Assembly: GCF_005221325.1 (NCBI RefSeq)
Contig: NZ_CP039893.1
Location: 1 to 64,000 of the forward strand
From: Agrobacterium tumefaciens
GTDB lineage: Bacteria > Pseudomonadota > Alphaproteobacteria > Rhizobiales > Rhizobiaceae
Reading direction: 5' to 3'
Length of the DNA stretch: 64,000 nucleotides
The notes under the pieces were generated by a model. That model had not been told where the DNA came from. It did not search any database and saw nothing but the letters and a program-made list of their open reading frames with translations. Positions within the stretch are counted from its first letter, which is position 1, and the number at the start of each line of letters is the position of its first letter. A program made the translations under genes and the position numbers. Of the stretch, positions 1-8,643 are shown in pieces.

Positions 1-1197
1 GTGGAAAATCCGGCTCAGCTTCAAAAGGCTATTCATAAACTGATCGCGGCCCACGCGCGAGACCTCTCCGGTGCGCTGCACGAACATCGTGTAAAGTTGT
101 ATCCGCCAGAGGCACGGAAAACCTTGCGTTCCTTCTCCTCGACGGAGGCTGCGAAGCTTATCGGTGTCAATGACGGATACCTTCGTCACCTCTCGATCGA
201 AGGGAAAGGCCCTCAGCCCGAAATTGGAAACAACAATCGTCGCTCCTATAGCGTCGAAACGATTCAGGCCCTTCGAGAATATCTTGATCTAACCGGAAAA
301 AACGATCGGCGTTATTCACCCAAACGGTCAGGTAAAGAGCATCTGCAGGTCATCACCGTTGTCAATTTCAAAGGTGGCAGTGGGAAGACGACGACAGCTG
401 CGCACTTGGCGCAATATCTCGCCCTGAACGGCTATCGTGTTCTTGCCATCGATCTTGATCCACAGGCCAGTATGTCGGCACTACACGGGTTCCAGCCGGA
501 GTTCGACGTCAAGGACAATGAGACGCTATACGGTGCGATGCGCTATGACGCTGAGCGTCGCCCGTTGAAAGACGTGATCAAGAAGACCTACTTCGCCAAC
601 CTCGACCTGGTGCCAGGCAACCTTGAGCTGATGGAGTTCGAACACGATACAGCAAAGGTCTTGGGCTCGAACGATCGGAAGAACATCTTCTTCACGCGCA
701 TGGACGATGCGATTGCTTCAGTCGCGGACGACTATGATGTCGTCGTCGTCGACTGCCCTCCGCAGCTTGGCTTTCTCACCATTTCCGCTCTGTGTGCAGC
801 GACCGCCGTCCTCGTCACGGTTCATCCGCAGATGCTGGACGTCATGTCCATGTGCCAGTTTCTTTTGATGACATCGGAATTGCTAAGCGTCGTCGCCGAT
901 GCAGGCGGAAGCATGAATTATGACTGGATGCGGTACCTTGTCACTCGCTACGAGCCAGGTGATGGTCCTCAGAACCAGATGGTGTCGTTTATGAGGACAA
1001 TGTTCGGCGACCATGTCCTAAATCATCCAATGTTGAAAAGCACAGCTATCTCCGACGCGGGGATTACAAAGCAGACGCTCTATGAAGTCAGCCGTGACCA
1101 GTTTACGCGCGCGACCTACGACCGAGCGATGGAGTCGCTGGACAATGTAAACACTGAAATCGCACAGCTCATTCAAAGCGCATGGGGGCGCAAATGA
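1..1197 (+). CDS. repA: RepA, ParA-type partition ATPase of repABC cassette 1
   Basis: This is the first gene of a repABC operon. RepA is a deviant-Walker ParA ATPase that, with RepB bound at parS, segregates the plasmid, and it represses its own operon. The 398-aa product has an N-terminal helix-turn-helix region (about residues 45-100), a deviant Walker A motif FKGGSGKTTT near residue 123, and a VVVVDCPPQLG Walker B region. Length is normal for RepA. The reading frame opens with GTG at base 1 of the window, so the true start could lie further upstream. The region just before the start, where promoter and operator would sit, is outside the window. It is followed by repB after about 100 bp that contains a parS site. 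It is clearly related to, but divergent from, the second RepA at 4572. Confidence 0.93.
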   Translation: MENPAQLQKAIHKLIAAHARDLSGALHEHRVKLYPPEARKTLRSFSSTEAAKLIGVNDGYLRHLSIEGKGPQPEIGNNNRRSYSVETIQALREYLDLTGKNDRRYSPKRSGKEHLQVITVVNFKGGSGKTTTAAHLAQYLALNGYRVLAIDLDPQASMSALHGFQPEFDVKDNETLYGAMRYDAERRPLKDVIKKTYFANLDLVPGNLELMEFEHDTAKVLGSNDRKNIFFTRMDDAIASVADDYDVVVVDCPPQLGFLTISALCAATAVLVTVHPQMLDVMSMCQFLLMTSELLSVVADAGGSMNYDWMRYLVTRYEPGDGPQNQMVSFMRTMFGDHVLNHPMLKSTAISDAGITKQTLYEVSRDQFTRATYDRAMESLDNVNTEIAQLIQSAWGRK

Positions 1198-1228
1198 GGA
1201 CGCTCGCATCTCGCGTAGAAGCGCAGAA

Positions 1229-1244
1229 GTTGTCAGCCGGAAAC
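1229..1244. promoter_or_regulatory. parS centromere site, cassette 1, repA-repB intergenic
   Basis: A 16-bp site GTTGTCAGCCGGAAAC fits the repABC parS pattern GTTNNNNGCNNNNAAC. It differs by one base from the copy at 1341 and from the reverse complement of the copy at 3822. RepB is expected to bind here. This is a recognised position for parS in repABC plasmids. Confidence 0.8.
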
Positions 1245-1299
1245 TTTCGGGAAACCGCTTATTGTGGGGCGGCAATCTCGACGCCCGAGGGGGCTACTA

Positions 1300-2259
1300 A
1301 TGGCTAGAAAACACCTGTTATCAGATCTCGCTGGACCAAAGTTGCCAGCCGGAAACTCTGAGGATATTGCCACCCAGGACGCCGCCACTCCGCAGTATTC
1401 TCCGCGTGGTGCGATCGGTGCTGTTTCGCGCTCCATCGAGCTTTTAAAGTCTCAGTCCCTTATGGAACTCGATCCGGATCTCATTGACGCGCCGCTCGTG
1501 GCCGACCGGTTGGAAGAATCTCCCGAGCAGTTCGAAGAGTTCGCTCGAAATATAAGGGAGCACGGTCAACAGGTCCCTATTCTCGTGCGCCCTCACCCGT
1601 CTGTTGAAGGTCGTTACCAGATTGCCTACGGACGCCGCCGACTGAGAGCAGTGAAGGCTGCCGGTATCCAAGTTAAGGCCGCCGTTCGCACCCTGTCGGA
1701 TGACGAGTTGGTTCTGGCCCAAGGCCAAGAAAACAGTGCCCGGCAAGATCTTTCGTTTATCGAGCGCGCCCTATACGCCGCAGAGCTAGAAGCTGGTGGA
1801 TTTCAGCGGCCAGTCATCATGGCGGCCCTCGCCGTTGATAAAAGCAATCTTTCCCGCTTGATCCAAGCTGCGAAGCAACTTCCAGCAGATATTATTCGCT
1901 TGATTGGAGCTGCCCCTAAAACAGGTCGGGACCGTTGGTACGAATTGTCAGCCCGTCTGGGACAAGCTGGCGCATCGGAAACTGCCCGTACGTTGCTCAA
2001 TGACGATGAGGTGAGAAGATTGAATTCTGACGAGCGTTTCGCTCGAGTATTCGAAGCTGTCACCCCTAAGAAGCCAAAGGCAGTGAAGACTGAGGTAGAA
2101 GTTTGGAAAGCTGAGGACGGCACGAAGGCCGCTCGTTACAAGCAGGACAAGCGTACCCTGACGTTAATGATCGACAAAAAGGCCGCTCCGGAATTTGCGG
2201 ACTACCTGATGTCAGCGCTCCCAGAAATCTACGCTTCGTTCAAAAGGTCGAAGCAGTAA
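1300..2259 (+). CDS. repB: RepB, ParB-type centromere-binding protein of cassette 1
   Basis: RepB binds parS and works with RepA in plasmid segregation. The 319-aa protein has the ParB/sulfiredoxin-like segment with GQQVPILVRPHP and YGRRRLRA (about residues 85-125), then a helix-turn-helix region around KSNLSRLIQAAK. The ATG at 1300 is preferred over an in-frame GTG at 1264 because a GAGGGGG ribosome-binding site precedes it by a few bases and the result starts MARKHLLSDL, typical of RepB. A parS copy lies inside the first 60 bases of the gene. The gene ends about 175 bp before repC, with the antisense RNA in the gap. Confidence 0.93.
   Translation: MARKHLLSDLAGPKLPAGNSEDIATQDAATPQYSPRGAIGAVSRSIELLKSQSLMELDPDLIDAPLVADRLEESPEQFEEFARNIREHGQQVPILVRPHPSVEGRYQIAYGRRRLRAVKAAGIQVKAAVRTLSDDELVLAQGQENSARQDLSFIERALYAAELEAGGFQRPVIMAALAVDKSNLSRLIQAAKQLPADIIRLIGAAPKTGRDRWYELSARLGQAGASETARTLLNDDEVRRLNSDERFARVFEAVTPKKPKAVKTEVEVWKAEDGTKAARYKQDKRTLTLMIDKKAAPEFADYLMSALPEIYASFKRSKQ
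1341..1356. promoter_or_regulatory. parS centromere site inside the repB1 coding start
   Basis: GTTGCCAGCCGGAAAC fits GTTNNNNGCNNNNAAC and is the exact reverse complement of the site at 3822. It lies within codons 14-19 of repB, so the site is constrained both as protein code and as a RepB target. Confidence 0.78.
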
Positions 2260-2296
2260 GGCGAAACGGAACCAGGAAAGGAACGATAGCGCAAAG

Positions 2297-2357
2297 AAAA
2301 AGCCCTCCGAAACGGTGTTCCAGAAGGCCTCTCTCAGTTTGGTCGCTTAGAGAATCG
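2297..2357 (-). ncRNA. Antisense counter-transcribed RNA (ctRNA) of cassette 1
   Basis: The repB-repC gap holds the conserved incompatibility element of repABC plasmids. Read on the minus strand it gives a short transcript ending in a GC-rich hairpin (arms around CCTTCTGGAAC and GTTTCGGAGGG) followed by a run of five T, a good intrinsic terminator. Antisense RNAs of this family pair with the repC leader and limit RepC synthesis, so they set copy number and incompatibility. The same arrangement with a diverged sequence is repeated at about 6992-7050. The 5-prime end is approximate. Confidence 0.8.
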
Positions 2358-2433
2358 CATTTTCCGGAATCCCAGTCAAGAGTCAACGCCGTCCCGGCGT
2401 AGCCTTTTCTTTGCCTTTTGAAAGGTGAGAGAG

Positions 2434-3648
2434 ATGGAGACTAGACATGTAACGACGCCCTTCGGGCGGCGGCCGATGACGCTTGCCTTGGTTAAACGGC
2501 AAGTGGCCACAAACGAGATCAAGGCTGGCAAAACCGTTGAGAAATGGAAAGTCTTCCGTGATGCCTCGGAAGCGAGAGAGGAGCTCGGCCTGCAGTCGAA
2601 CAGCCTCGCTGTGCTCGACGCTCTTCTGAGCTTCTATCCGGAAAACGAATTGCGCCAAGACGCGCAGCTCGTCGTGTTTCCGTCAAACGCTCAATTGATC
2701 CTTCGGGCTCACGGCATGGCGGGCGCTACGCTGCGTCGTCATCTCGCGCTTCTGGTCGATGCTGGCCTGATTGTCCGCAAGGATAGTGCCAACGGAAAGC
2801 GCTATGCGAGAAAGAATGGCGCCGGCGAGATTGAGAGTGCGTTTGGTTTCGACCTCTCGCCAATCCTTGCTCGGTCTGAAGAGCTTGCTGTCATCGCGCA
2901 GAAAGTCGTCGCAGCGCGCTCAGCGTTCCGCAAGGCGAAAGAGAACCTGACAATCTGCCGCCGGGATGTCCGTAAGCTCATCACTGCAGCGATAGAGGAG
3001 GGGGCTGACGGCGACTGGTTGGCCATCGAGGCTATGTACATCGACCTCGTTTCCCGCATTCCACGCCACCCGACCATCGCTGACGTCGCCGATATCCTTG
3101 ATGAACTCGAGCTCCTGCGCGAGGAGATCCTTAGTCTGTTGGATTCGCAGTTAAATTCAGAATTTAATAGCACCAATGATGCTCATATTGGGCACCACTT
3201 ACAGAATTCAAAATCCGAATCCTTCCCTGAACTTGAACCTAGCTCTGAAAAAGAGCCGGGAGAAAAGCCGAACAAGAGACGCGGATCTCAAACTGAGACG
3301 TTGAAGGCCTTCCCTCTGGGTGTTGTGTTGAAGGCATGCCCACAGATCATCGATTATGGTCCGGCCGGCACTGTGGGTGGCTGGCGGGATCTCCTGTCGG
3401 CCGCGGTTGTGGTGAGATCGATGCTTGGCGTCAGCCCGTCGGCTTATCAGGAGGCCTGCGAAACAATGGGACCTGAAAATGCAGCGGTGGCAGTCGCCTG
3501 TATCCTGGAGAGGGCGGGGCATATCAAATCCGCCGGTGGCTATCTGCGTGATCTCACCAACCGGGCAGCGCGAGGGCAGTTTTCCCTGGGGCCGATGGTG
3601 ATGGCACTGCTCCGGTTAAGCGGGGAAGCTGGAAAGCAGTCGGCGTGA
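2434..3648 (+). CDS. repC: RepC replication initiator of cassette 1
   Basis: RepC is the essential initiator of repABC plasmids and acts at an origin inside its own gene. The 404-aa product begins METRHVTTPFGRRPMTLAL, the conserved RepC N-terminus, and contains the winged-helix region (ATLRRHLALLVDAGLI). ATG at 2434 is chosen over an in-frame GTG at 2425 because AAAGG lies about nine bases ahead and the paralogue starts equivalently. The C-terminal domain (about 300-400) includes the conserved SAYQEACETMGPENAAV segment. Expression is expected to be limited by the upstream ctRNA. Confidence 0.95.
   Translation: METRHVTTPFGRRPMTLALVKRQVATNEIKAGKTVEKWKVFRDASEAREELGLQSNSLAVLDALLSFYPENELRQDAQLVVFPSNAQLILRAHGMAGATLRRHLALLVDAGLIVRKDSANGKRYARKNGAGEIESAFGFDLSPILARSEELAVIAQKVVAARSAFRKAKENLTICRRDVRKLITAAIEEGADGDWLAIEAMYIDLVSRIPRHPTIADVADILDELELLREEILSLLDSQLNSEFNSTNDAHIGHHLQNSKSESFPELEPSSEKEPGEKPNKRRGSQTETLKAFPLGVVLKACPQIIDYGPAGTVGGWRDLLSAAVVVRSMLGVSPSAYQEACETMGPENAAVAVACILERAGHIKSAGGYLRDLTNRAARGQFSLGPMVMALLRLSGEAGKQSA
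3140..3225. other. Probable oriV: AT-rich block inside repC1
   Basis: The central part of repC1 has a markedly AT-rich stretch (around TTAAATTCAGAATTTAATAG) in an otherwise GC-rich gene, in the linker between the two RepC domains. Experimental work on repABC plasmids places the origin within repC at such a block, and the paralogous repC2 has one at the equivalent place. The exact limits are inferred. Confidence 0.5.
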
Positions 3649-3821
3649 ATGACCATTGACAGAAGGTCGCTCGAAAATGGCTGAACTCGAAACGGCAAAG
3701 ACGAGTGTTGTCGAATTCACGACTCCCCCGTTCCATTCAAAGCTGCGGCGAGGTGTCTGGTTTTCAACGATGAGAGCGTGAAGCGACTGATATTACTATA
3801 ATATCCCCTCTCCCGTTAAAA

Positions 3822-3837
3822 GTTTCCGGCTGGCAAC
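3822..3837. promoter_or_regulatory. parS centromere site downstream of repC1
   Basis: GTTTCCGGCTGGCAAC is the exact reverse complement of the site at 1341. With the copies at 1229 and 1341 it makes a set of three cassette-1 parS sites flanking the operon. It lies 174 bp after the repC1 stop. Confidence 0.78.
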
Positions 3838-4468
3838 TTTCTGGCAGAAGAGGAGCAGAAGCCATGGAACAGTCTTCGTCGAGGAAGAGAATCTAATAGA
3901 GCTGTCTCGTAAACATTGCCATTTGGGCAACATCAGAGCGCGCCAGCGAATCGAGCAGTATACCTTGAAGGGGTTAACTAGAGGATTGGTGAAGGGACTG
4001 TTCGGGCGCAGAAGCCCTAGTGGGGTTCTGCAAACAAACATCGACGATGGCGCCGCTGACTTATTGCCACTTGTCGGCCTGACCAAGCCAAGGGTGAGGG
4101 TCACCGCCGAGTAGAGGGCAGCTCCGCCAGGAGCTAATCTAAAGCCTGGGGCTGCCTAGTAGTTCGCTGTGTAGCGCTATCGTAGTAGCTGGAGGCCTGC
4201 TGCACCGACCTGCGCTGACACTGCTCCATGGCTTCGGGGTGCGGGCGAAGGCGGTCATCTGTTTGAGGAAGATCCGACGAGCTTGATACTGTTCGGTGAG
4301 ACTGTAAGTATCCCCATCATGATCTCCGCATGAACAGGTCATGCGAATAGAAATCATGACACGACGCGTGTCCCTGCTTGCAAATCTGCACTTCGCGCCG
4401 CGTAGCACCGACAAAGGGGATCGGTCTAATTAACAGATAGGGTTTAAAGGATCGGCACTTAATGTGAT
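3838..4468. other. Intergenic region between the two repABC cassettes, no gene supported
   Basis: Short open frames exist on both strands (for example 3923-4114 plus, 3796-4104 minus and 4139-4414 minus), but none has a recognisable domain or convincing ribosome-binding site. The sequence may be decayed insertion or integration debris between two plasmid backbones. The right end leads into the promoter region of repA2. Confidence 0.5.
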
Positions 4469-4480
4469 TTCTATTGAAAT
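4469..4480 (+). promoter_or_regulatory. vir-box-like site upstream of repA2
   Basis: TTCTATTGAAAT matches the VirG operator consensus TNCAATTGAAAY at 11 of 12 positions (mismatch at position 4). It sits about 90 bp ahead of the repA2 start on the same strand. In octopine Ti plasmids the repABC operon is known to be activated by VirA/VirG through a vir box, raising copy number during plant induction. Here this role is inferred from match and position. Confidence 0.55.
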
Positions 4481-4571
4481 GCGTTTAACCTAGGAGTAAC
4501 CAAAAGCGCCTTGCAACCTCACCCGCACTGGGTAATCGTCACGGATAAACGGCAATACGTGCCTCCTAACC

Positions 4572-5807
4572 GTGACAAGAGATTACACCGTGAGCAAAGC
4601 CGCTGCCATACTCCGAAATGATCGCCCGTCGGCAGAGGTTACCATTGGTGGGCATGCTGAGCAGCTCAGCTCTCAGCTTCACGCGATGAGCGAGGCTCTT
4701 TTTCCGCCGGCCTCGCACAAGAGCTTGCGTAAGTTCACGTCGGGTGAAGCCGCACGCTTAATGAAAATATCTGACTCAACCCTTCGAAAGATGACACTGG
4801 CAGGCGAAGGGCCGCAACCTGAGCTCGCCAGTAACGGGCGGCGCTTATACACCCTCAGTCAGATAAACGAAATCAGGGGAATGCTTGCCGGATCGACGCG
4901 AGGTCGTGAAAGCATTGATTTTGTGCCTCATCGCCGCGGTTCTGAGCATTTGCAAGTTATTGCTGTAACCAACTTCAAAGGTGGTTCTGGGAAGACGACG
5001 ACGTCCGCTCATCTTTCACAGTATCTGGCGTTGCAAGGATATAGGGTTCTCACCGTTGATCTCGATCCGCAGGCTAGTCTTTCAGCACTCCTCGGCGTTC
5101 TACCAGAATCTGATATCCGTGCGAACGAAACGCTCTATGCTGCTATTCGGTATGACGAGACACGCCGTCCGTTGCGAGATGTTATCCGGCCGACGTATTT
5201 TGACGGTCTTCATCTGGTTCCCGGGAATCTCGAGCTCATGGAGTTTGAGCATGCAACGCCGAAAGCCTTGTCTGATAAAGGTACGCGGGACGGATTGTTC
5301 TTCACTCGTGTTGCCCAAGCCTTTGACGACGTCGCCGACGATTACGATGTGGTCGTTATTGACTGCCCCCCTCAGCTTGGTTTTCTGACGCTCAGCGGGT
5401 TGTGTGCTGCGACATCAATGGTAATCACCGTACATCCTCAGATGCTGGACATCGCGTCTATGAGCCAGTTTCTCCTTATGACACGCGACCTTCTGGGCGT
5501 GGTGAAAGAGGCGGGTGGAAACCTCCAGTACGATTTCATACGCTACCTCTTGACGCGCTATGAGCCTCAGAACGCGCCGCAGACGAAAGTGACGGCACTG
5601 CTCCGCAACATGTTCGAAGATCACGTCCTTACAAATCCCATGGTCAAGTCGGCAGCGGTGTCTGATGCCGGGTTGACCAAGCAGACACTCTACGAGATAG
5701 GGCGAAAGAATCTTACTCGATCGACCTACGACCGGGCGATGGAATCTTTAGATGCGGTGAACTCGGAGATTGAGGCTTTGATCAAGATGGCGTGGGGGCG
5801 GGTCTGA
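4572..5807 (+). CDS. repA: RepA, ParA-type partition ATPase of repABC cassette 2
   Basis: This is the second RepA in the window, 411 aa. It carries the FKGGSGKTTTSAHL Walker A, a DYDVVVIDCPPQLG Walker B and the RepA C-terminal segment YDRAMESLDAVNSEI. An N-terminal helix-turn-helix region lies around residues 50-110. The start is GTG at 4572; an in-frame GTG at 4590 is an alternative and neither has a strong ribosome-binding site. It heads an operon with repB and repC downstream. Similarity to the first RepA runs through the whole length, but the two diverge enough to suggest separate incompatibility specificities. Confidence 0.94.
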   Translation: MTRDYTVSKAAAILRNDRPSAEVTIGGHAEQLSSQLHAMSEALFPPASHKSLRKFTSGEAARLMKISDSTLRKMTLAGEGPQPELASNGRRLYTLSQINEIRGMLAGSTRGRESIDFVPHRRGSEHLQVIAVTNFKGGSGKTTTSAHLSQYLALQGYRVLTVDLDPQASLSALLGVLPESDIRANETLYAAIRYDETRRPLRDVIRPTYFDGLHLVPGNLELMEFEHATPKALSDKGTRDGLFFTRVAQAFDDVADDYDVVVIDCPPQLGFLTLSGLCAATSMVITVHPQMLDIASMSQFLLMTRDLLGVVKEAGGNLQYDFIRYLLTRYEPQNAPQTKVTALLRNMFEDHVLTNPMVKSAAVSDAGLTKQTLYEIGRKNLTRSTYDRAMESLDAVNSEIEALIKMAWGRV

Positions 5808-5835
5808 TGGTAGCATTCGCGTTCCTCACAGATCT

Positions 5836-5851
5836 GTTGGGAGCTCCCAAC
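5836..5851. promoter_or_regulatory. parS centromere site, cassette 2
   Basis: GTTGGGAGCTCCCAAC is a perfect 16-bp palindrome fitting GTTNNNNGCNNNNAAC. It lies in the repA2-repB2 gap, a known parS position. Its variable bases differ from the cassette-1 sites (TCAGCCGG type), consistent with non-cross-reacting RepB proteins. I found no second copy in this cassette. Confidence 0.8.
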
Positions 5852-5910
5852 CAAGAACTTTTGCAATCAAAAATGCGACGGCACGACGCCAAGCCCAAGA
5901 GGATGATGTC

Positions 5911-6927
5911 ATGAGTCGCAAAGACGCAATCGATACTTTGTTCCTAAAGAAGCAGCCTGCGACCGATAGAACATCAGTCGACAAGTCAGCCGGTCGTGTC
6001 CGTACGGGAGCGATTTCGGCCATGGGTTCGTCTTTGCAAGAAATGTCCGAGGCAGTAAAAGCTGCAGCTCGGCTGCAGGAGCAACTGGCTGTGGGCGAAG
6101 CGGTCGTGTCCCTGGATCCATCCATGATCGACGGCTCGCCGATCGCGGATCGGCTGCCCGCGGACGTGGATCCGAAGTTCGAGCTGCTTGAGGCGAGCAT
6201 TTCGCAAGATGGACAGCAGGTGCCGATTCTCGTCAGGCCGCATCCTGAGGCTGCCGGTCGATATCAAATCGTATATGGAAGGCGTCGACTGCGCGCAGCG
6301 GTAAATCTGCGGAGAGAGGTTTCTGCAATTGTCCGAAATCTCACGGACCGTGAACTGGTCGTGGCTCAAGGCCGCGAAAATCTTGACCGTGCTGACCTAT
6401 CATTCATTGAGAAGGCTCTCTTCGCCCTGCGCCTTGAAGATGCAGGATTTGATCGGGCCACCATCATCGCCGCGCTTTCCACTGACAAAGCCGACCTCAG
6501 CCGCTACATAACTGTAGCGAGGGGAATACCGCTGAACCTCGCTACACAAATTGGTCCAGCGTCGAAAGCTGGTCGATCGCGTTGGGTCGCACTCGCCGAG
6601 GAGCTTGGGAAGCCCAAGGCAAGGGAAGCAATCGAAGCGGTGCTTAGTTTAGAGCACTTTAAGCACTCCGATAGCGACGCCCGCTTTACCCTCATTTTCA
6701 ACGCTGTTTCAAGGCCGCCCGCTACCGCTAAGGCTCTAAAAAAAGTAAGGGCCTGGAGCACGCCAAAGGGGAAAAAGGTCGCGACGATCCGGCAAGAAGT
6801 CGGACGAACGGCGCTGATTTTCGACGAGAAATTGGTGCCAACCTTTGGCGAATATGTCGCTGACAAGTTGGATAGCCTGTATGTCCAATTCCTTGAAACA
6901 ACCGGAGGAGGAAAGCTCAACCAATAG
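5911..6927 (+). CDS. repB: RepB, ParB-type centromere-binding protein of cassette 2
   Basis: This 338-aa RepB paralogue contains the ParB segment with DGQQVPILVRPHPE and VYGRRRLRAAVNLR, then the helix-turn-helix part around DKADLSRYITVARG. The ATG at 5911 follows an AAGAGGATG ribosome-binding site. It binds parS, presumably the palindrome at 5836. The gene ends about 60 bp before the ctRNA terminator hairpin of this cassette. Confidence 0.93.
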   Translation: MSRKDAIDTLFLKKQPATDRTSVDKSAGRVRTGAISAMGSSLQEMSEAVKAAARLQEQLAVGEAVVSLDPSMIDGSPIADRLPADVDPKFELLEASISQDGQQVPILVRPHPEAAGRYQIVYGRRRLRAAVNLRREVSAIVRNLTDRELVVAQGRENLDRADLSFIEKALFALRLEDAGFDRATIIAALSTDKADLSRYITVARGIPLNLATQIGPASKAGRSRWVALAEELGKPKAREAIEAVLSLEHFKHSDSDARFTLIFNAVSRPPATAKALKKVRAWSTPKGKKVATIRQEVGRTALIFDEKLVPTFGEYVADKLDSLYVQFLETTGGGKLNQ

Positions 6928-6991
6928 CCAAGGTTTCATCCAATTCAAAGCTTTGCTTGATTAAGATGGATTGGCTCTCACAGCAAAAGAA

Positions 6992-7050
6992 AAAGGCCCC
7001 CGAAACAGCGTTCCAGTAGACCTTCTCTGTAGTCTCGCAGCTAAGAGAAT
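6992..7050 (-). ncRNA. Antisense counter-transcribed RNA (ctRNA) of cassette 2
   Basis: The repB2-repC2 gap repeats the incompatibility element: on the minus strand a GC-rich hairpin ends in GGGGGCC followed by a T tract, preceded by a segment complementary to the repC2 leader. The leader sequence CTAAGAGAATCGCATTTCC is almost the same as in cassette 1, but the hairpin bases differ, which would separate the two antisense specificities. The 5-prime end is approximate. Confidence 0.78.
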
Positions 7051-7141
7051 CGCATTTCCAGGAATCGTAGTCAAGGGACCCGTAAGGGAAAGCGTCATTT
7101 CGACGGGCGGATTTCTATTGCCTAGCAAAAGGTAAGAGGAA

Positions 7142-8461
7142 ATGCAGACGCATATCTCAACGACGCCCTTTGGGCGGCGGCCGATGACGCTCGGCCATCT
7201 TGCAAGTCAGATGGCAGCAAGAGCGGTCGCATCAGACGTTATTGCCAACAAATGGCAGGTTTTCCAGCACATCCGTGAATCGCGGGAACTGATCGGAGCC
7301 ACCGACCGCTCACTCTCGATCCTTAACGCGCTGTTGACATTTCACCCAGAGATCACCTTGACTGGTGGCGCCGAACTGGTCGTATGGCCTTCTAACGAGC
7401 AACTGATGGCTCGCGCCAACGGCATGCCCGCCACGACACTGCGCCGGCATCTTGCCGTACTGGTCGACTGCGGGCTCATCATTCGTCGCGACAGCCCCAA
7501 CGGCAAGCGGTTCGCTCGCAAAGGAAGGGGAGGGGAGATCAAGCAGGCCTATGGCTTCGATCTGTCGCCGATCGTGGCGCGGTCCGAAGAGTTCCGAGAT
7601 TTGGCTCAGGAGGTACAAGTTGAAAAGACGGCCTTCCGAGTGGCGAAGGAGCGTTTGACCCTTCTTCGCCGAGACATCGTGAAAATGATCGACGCGGGCA
7701 TCGACGAGAGCGTACCGGGAAATTGGGGAAGATTTTCACAGACCTATCAGGGGATCATCGGCCGGCTGCCACGTTCCGCGTCTCGCCAGATTACCGAGAG
7801 TATTGCCTTGGAGCTCGAGGAACTCTGCACTGAGATCCGTGACGTATTGGAATTGTTTACGAAATCAGTGATTCTGAACGCCAATGAGTCCCATTTCGGT
7901 CGTCACATACAGAATTCAAAGCCAGACTCTAAATTTGAATCTGAATACGGTACTAGAAAGGAAAAAGAAGCGGGCGGCAGCGTTGCGGAAACCAAAAACG
8001 GGCGGAGTTCGCCGCAACGCGAGCTGCCATTGGGAATCGTGCTGGATGCCTGCCCCGAGATGCAGGAACTGGCTCAGGGAGGGACAATCCGACATTGGCG
8101 CGATTTGCTGGCGACGGCTGAGCTTGCCCGGTCGATGCTGGGGATTAGTCCGAGCGCCTGGCAGGAGGCCCGCGAAACCATGGGCGAGCAACACGCGGCG
8201 ATCACGCTGGCTTCGATCTATCAGCGGGCCGCTCAGATCAATAACGCCGGGGGCTATCTGCGCAGCCTGACGGAACGGGCCAAGGATGGGAAGTTTTCGA
8301 CCTGGCCGATGGTCATGGCGTTGCTCCGGGCGAAGCTGGACGATCAGAGGAATGCAGCCGGCGCTGGGAAGCCGCGAACTGTTGAGGAGGTCGAGGATGA
8401 CAGCCGCCTCCACGTTTCGGAATCGCTGCACAAAAACCTGAGCAAGCCGAGATCATGGTAA
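7142..8461 (+). CDS. repC: RepC replication initiator of cassette 2
   Basis: This 439-aa RepC begins MQTHISTTPFGRRPMTLGHL and contains the winged-helix region TTLRRHLAVLVDCGLI and the C-terminal segment SAWQEARETMGEQHAA. It is 35 residues longer than RepC1, mostly in a C-terminal tail rich in charged residues. AAGAGGAA just precedes the ATG. As in cassette 1, an AT-rich linker within the gene (about 7855-7950) probably marks the origin. The presence of two intact initiators implies either that both work or that one is silenced by its ctRNA. Confidence 0.95.
   Translation: MQTHISTTPFGRRPMTLGHLASQMAARAVASDVIANKWQVFQHIRESRELIGATDRSLSILNALLTFHPEITLTGGAELVVWPSNEQLMARANGMPATTLRRHLAVLVDCGLIIRRDSPNGKRFARKGRGGEIKQAYGFDLSPIVARSEEFRDLAQEVQVEKTAFRVAKERLTLLRRDIVKMIDAGIDESVPGNWGRFSQTYQGIIGRLPRSASRQITESIALELEELCTEIRDVLELFTKSVILNANESHFGRHIQNSKPDSKFESEYGTRKEKEAGGSVAETKNGRSSPQRELPLGIVLDACPEMQELAQGGTIRHWRDLLATAELARSMLGISPSAWQEARETMGEQHAAITLASIYQRAAQINNAGGYLRSLTERAKDGKFSTWPMVMALLRAKLDDQRNAAGAGKPRTVEEVEDDSRLHVSESLHKNLSKPRSW
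7855..7950. other. Probable oriV: AT-rich block inside repC2
   Basis: The segment between the two RepC domains is AT-rich and contains the same CAGAATTCAAA(A/G)(C/T)C core seen in repC1 at about 3200. The origin of repABC plasmids is reported to be in this part of repC; the exact site is inferred. Confidence 0.45.
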
Positions 8462-8469
8462 TCCCCTCG

Positions 8470-8560
8470 CTATTCAGCCGCCGCGATGTCGACGTCAGTG
8501 ATCAACCCGGAACGTCGGGCGCGATCGATCAGGCTCTTGAGGGATGTGGCTTTTAGCTCC
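8470..8560 (-). pseudogene. Possible C-terminal gene fragment between repC2 and the integrase
   Basis: On the minus strand about 30 codons reading KATSLKSLIDRARRSG...DVDIAAAE end in a stop at 8470, without a start codon. It looks like the tail of a lost protein, but I cannot name the family. The remainder of the 8462-8643 gap shows nothing else. Confidence 0.25.
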
Positions 8561-8643
8561 CGACTTCATTTGAAGCGCTAAGCTAAAATTCCCATACCAA
8601 AAATTTCCGCTTACGACCTCATGCGGGGGAGGGAGGGGGCCGG

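Noticed and set aside
3923..4114. 63-codon plus-strand frame between the two repABC cassettes
   Set aside because: No ribosome-binding site, no family and an overlapping minus-strand frame of similar length; coding potential is not convincing.
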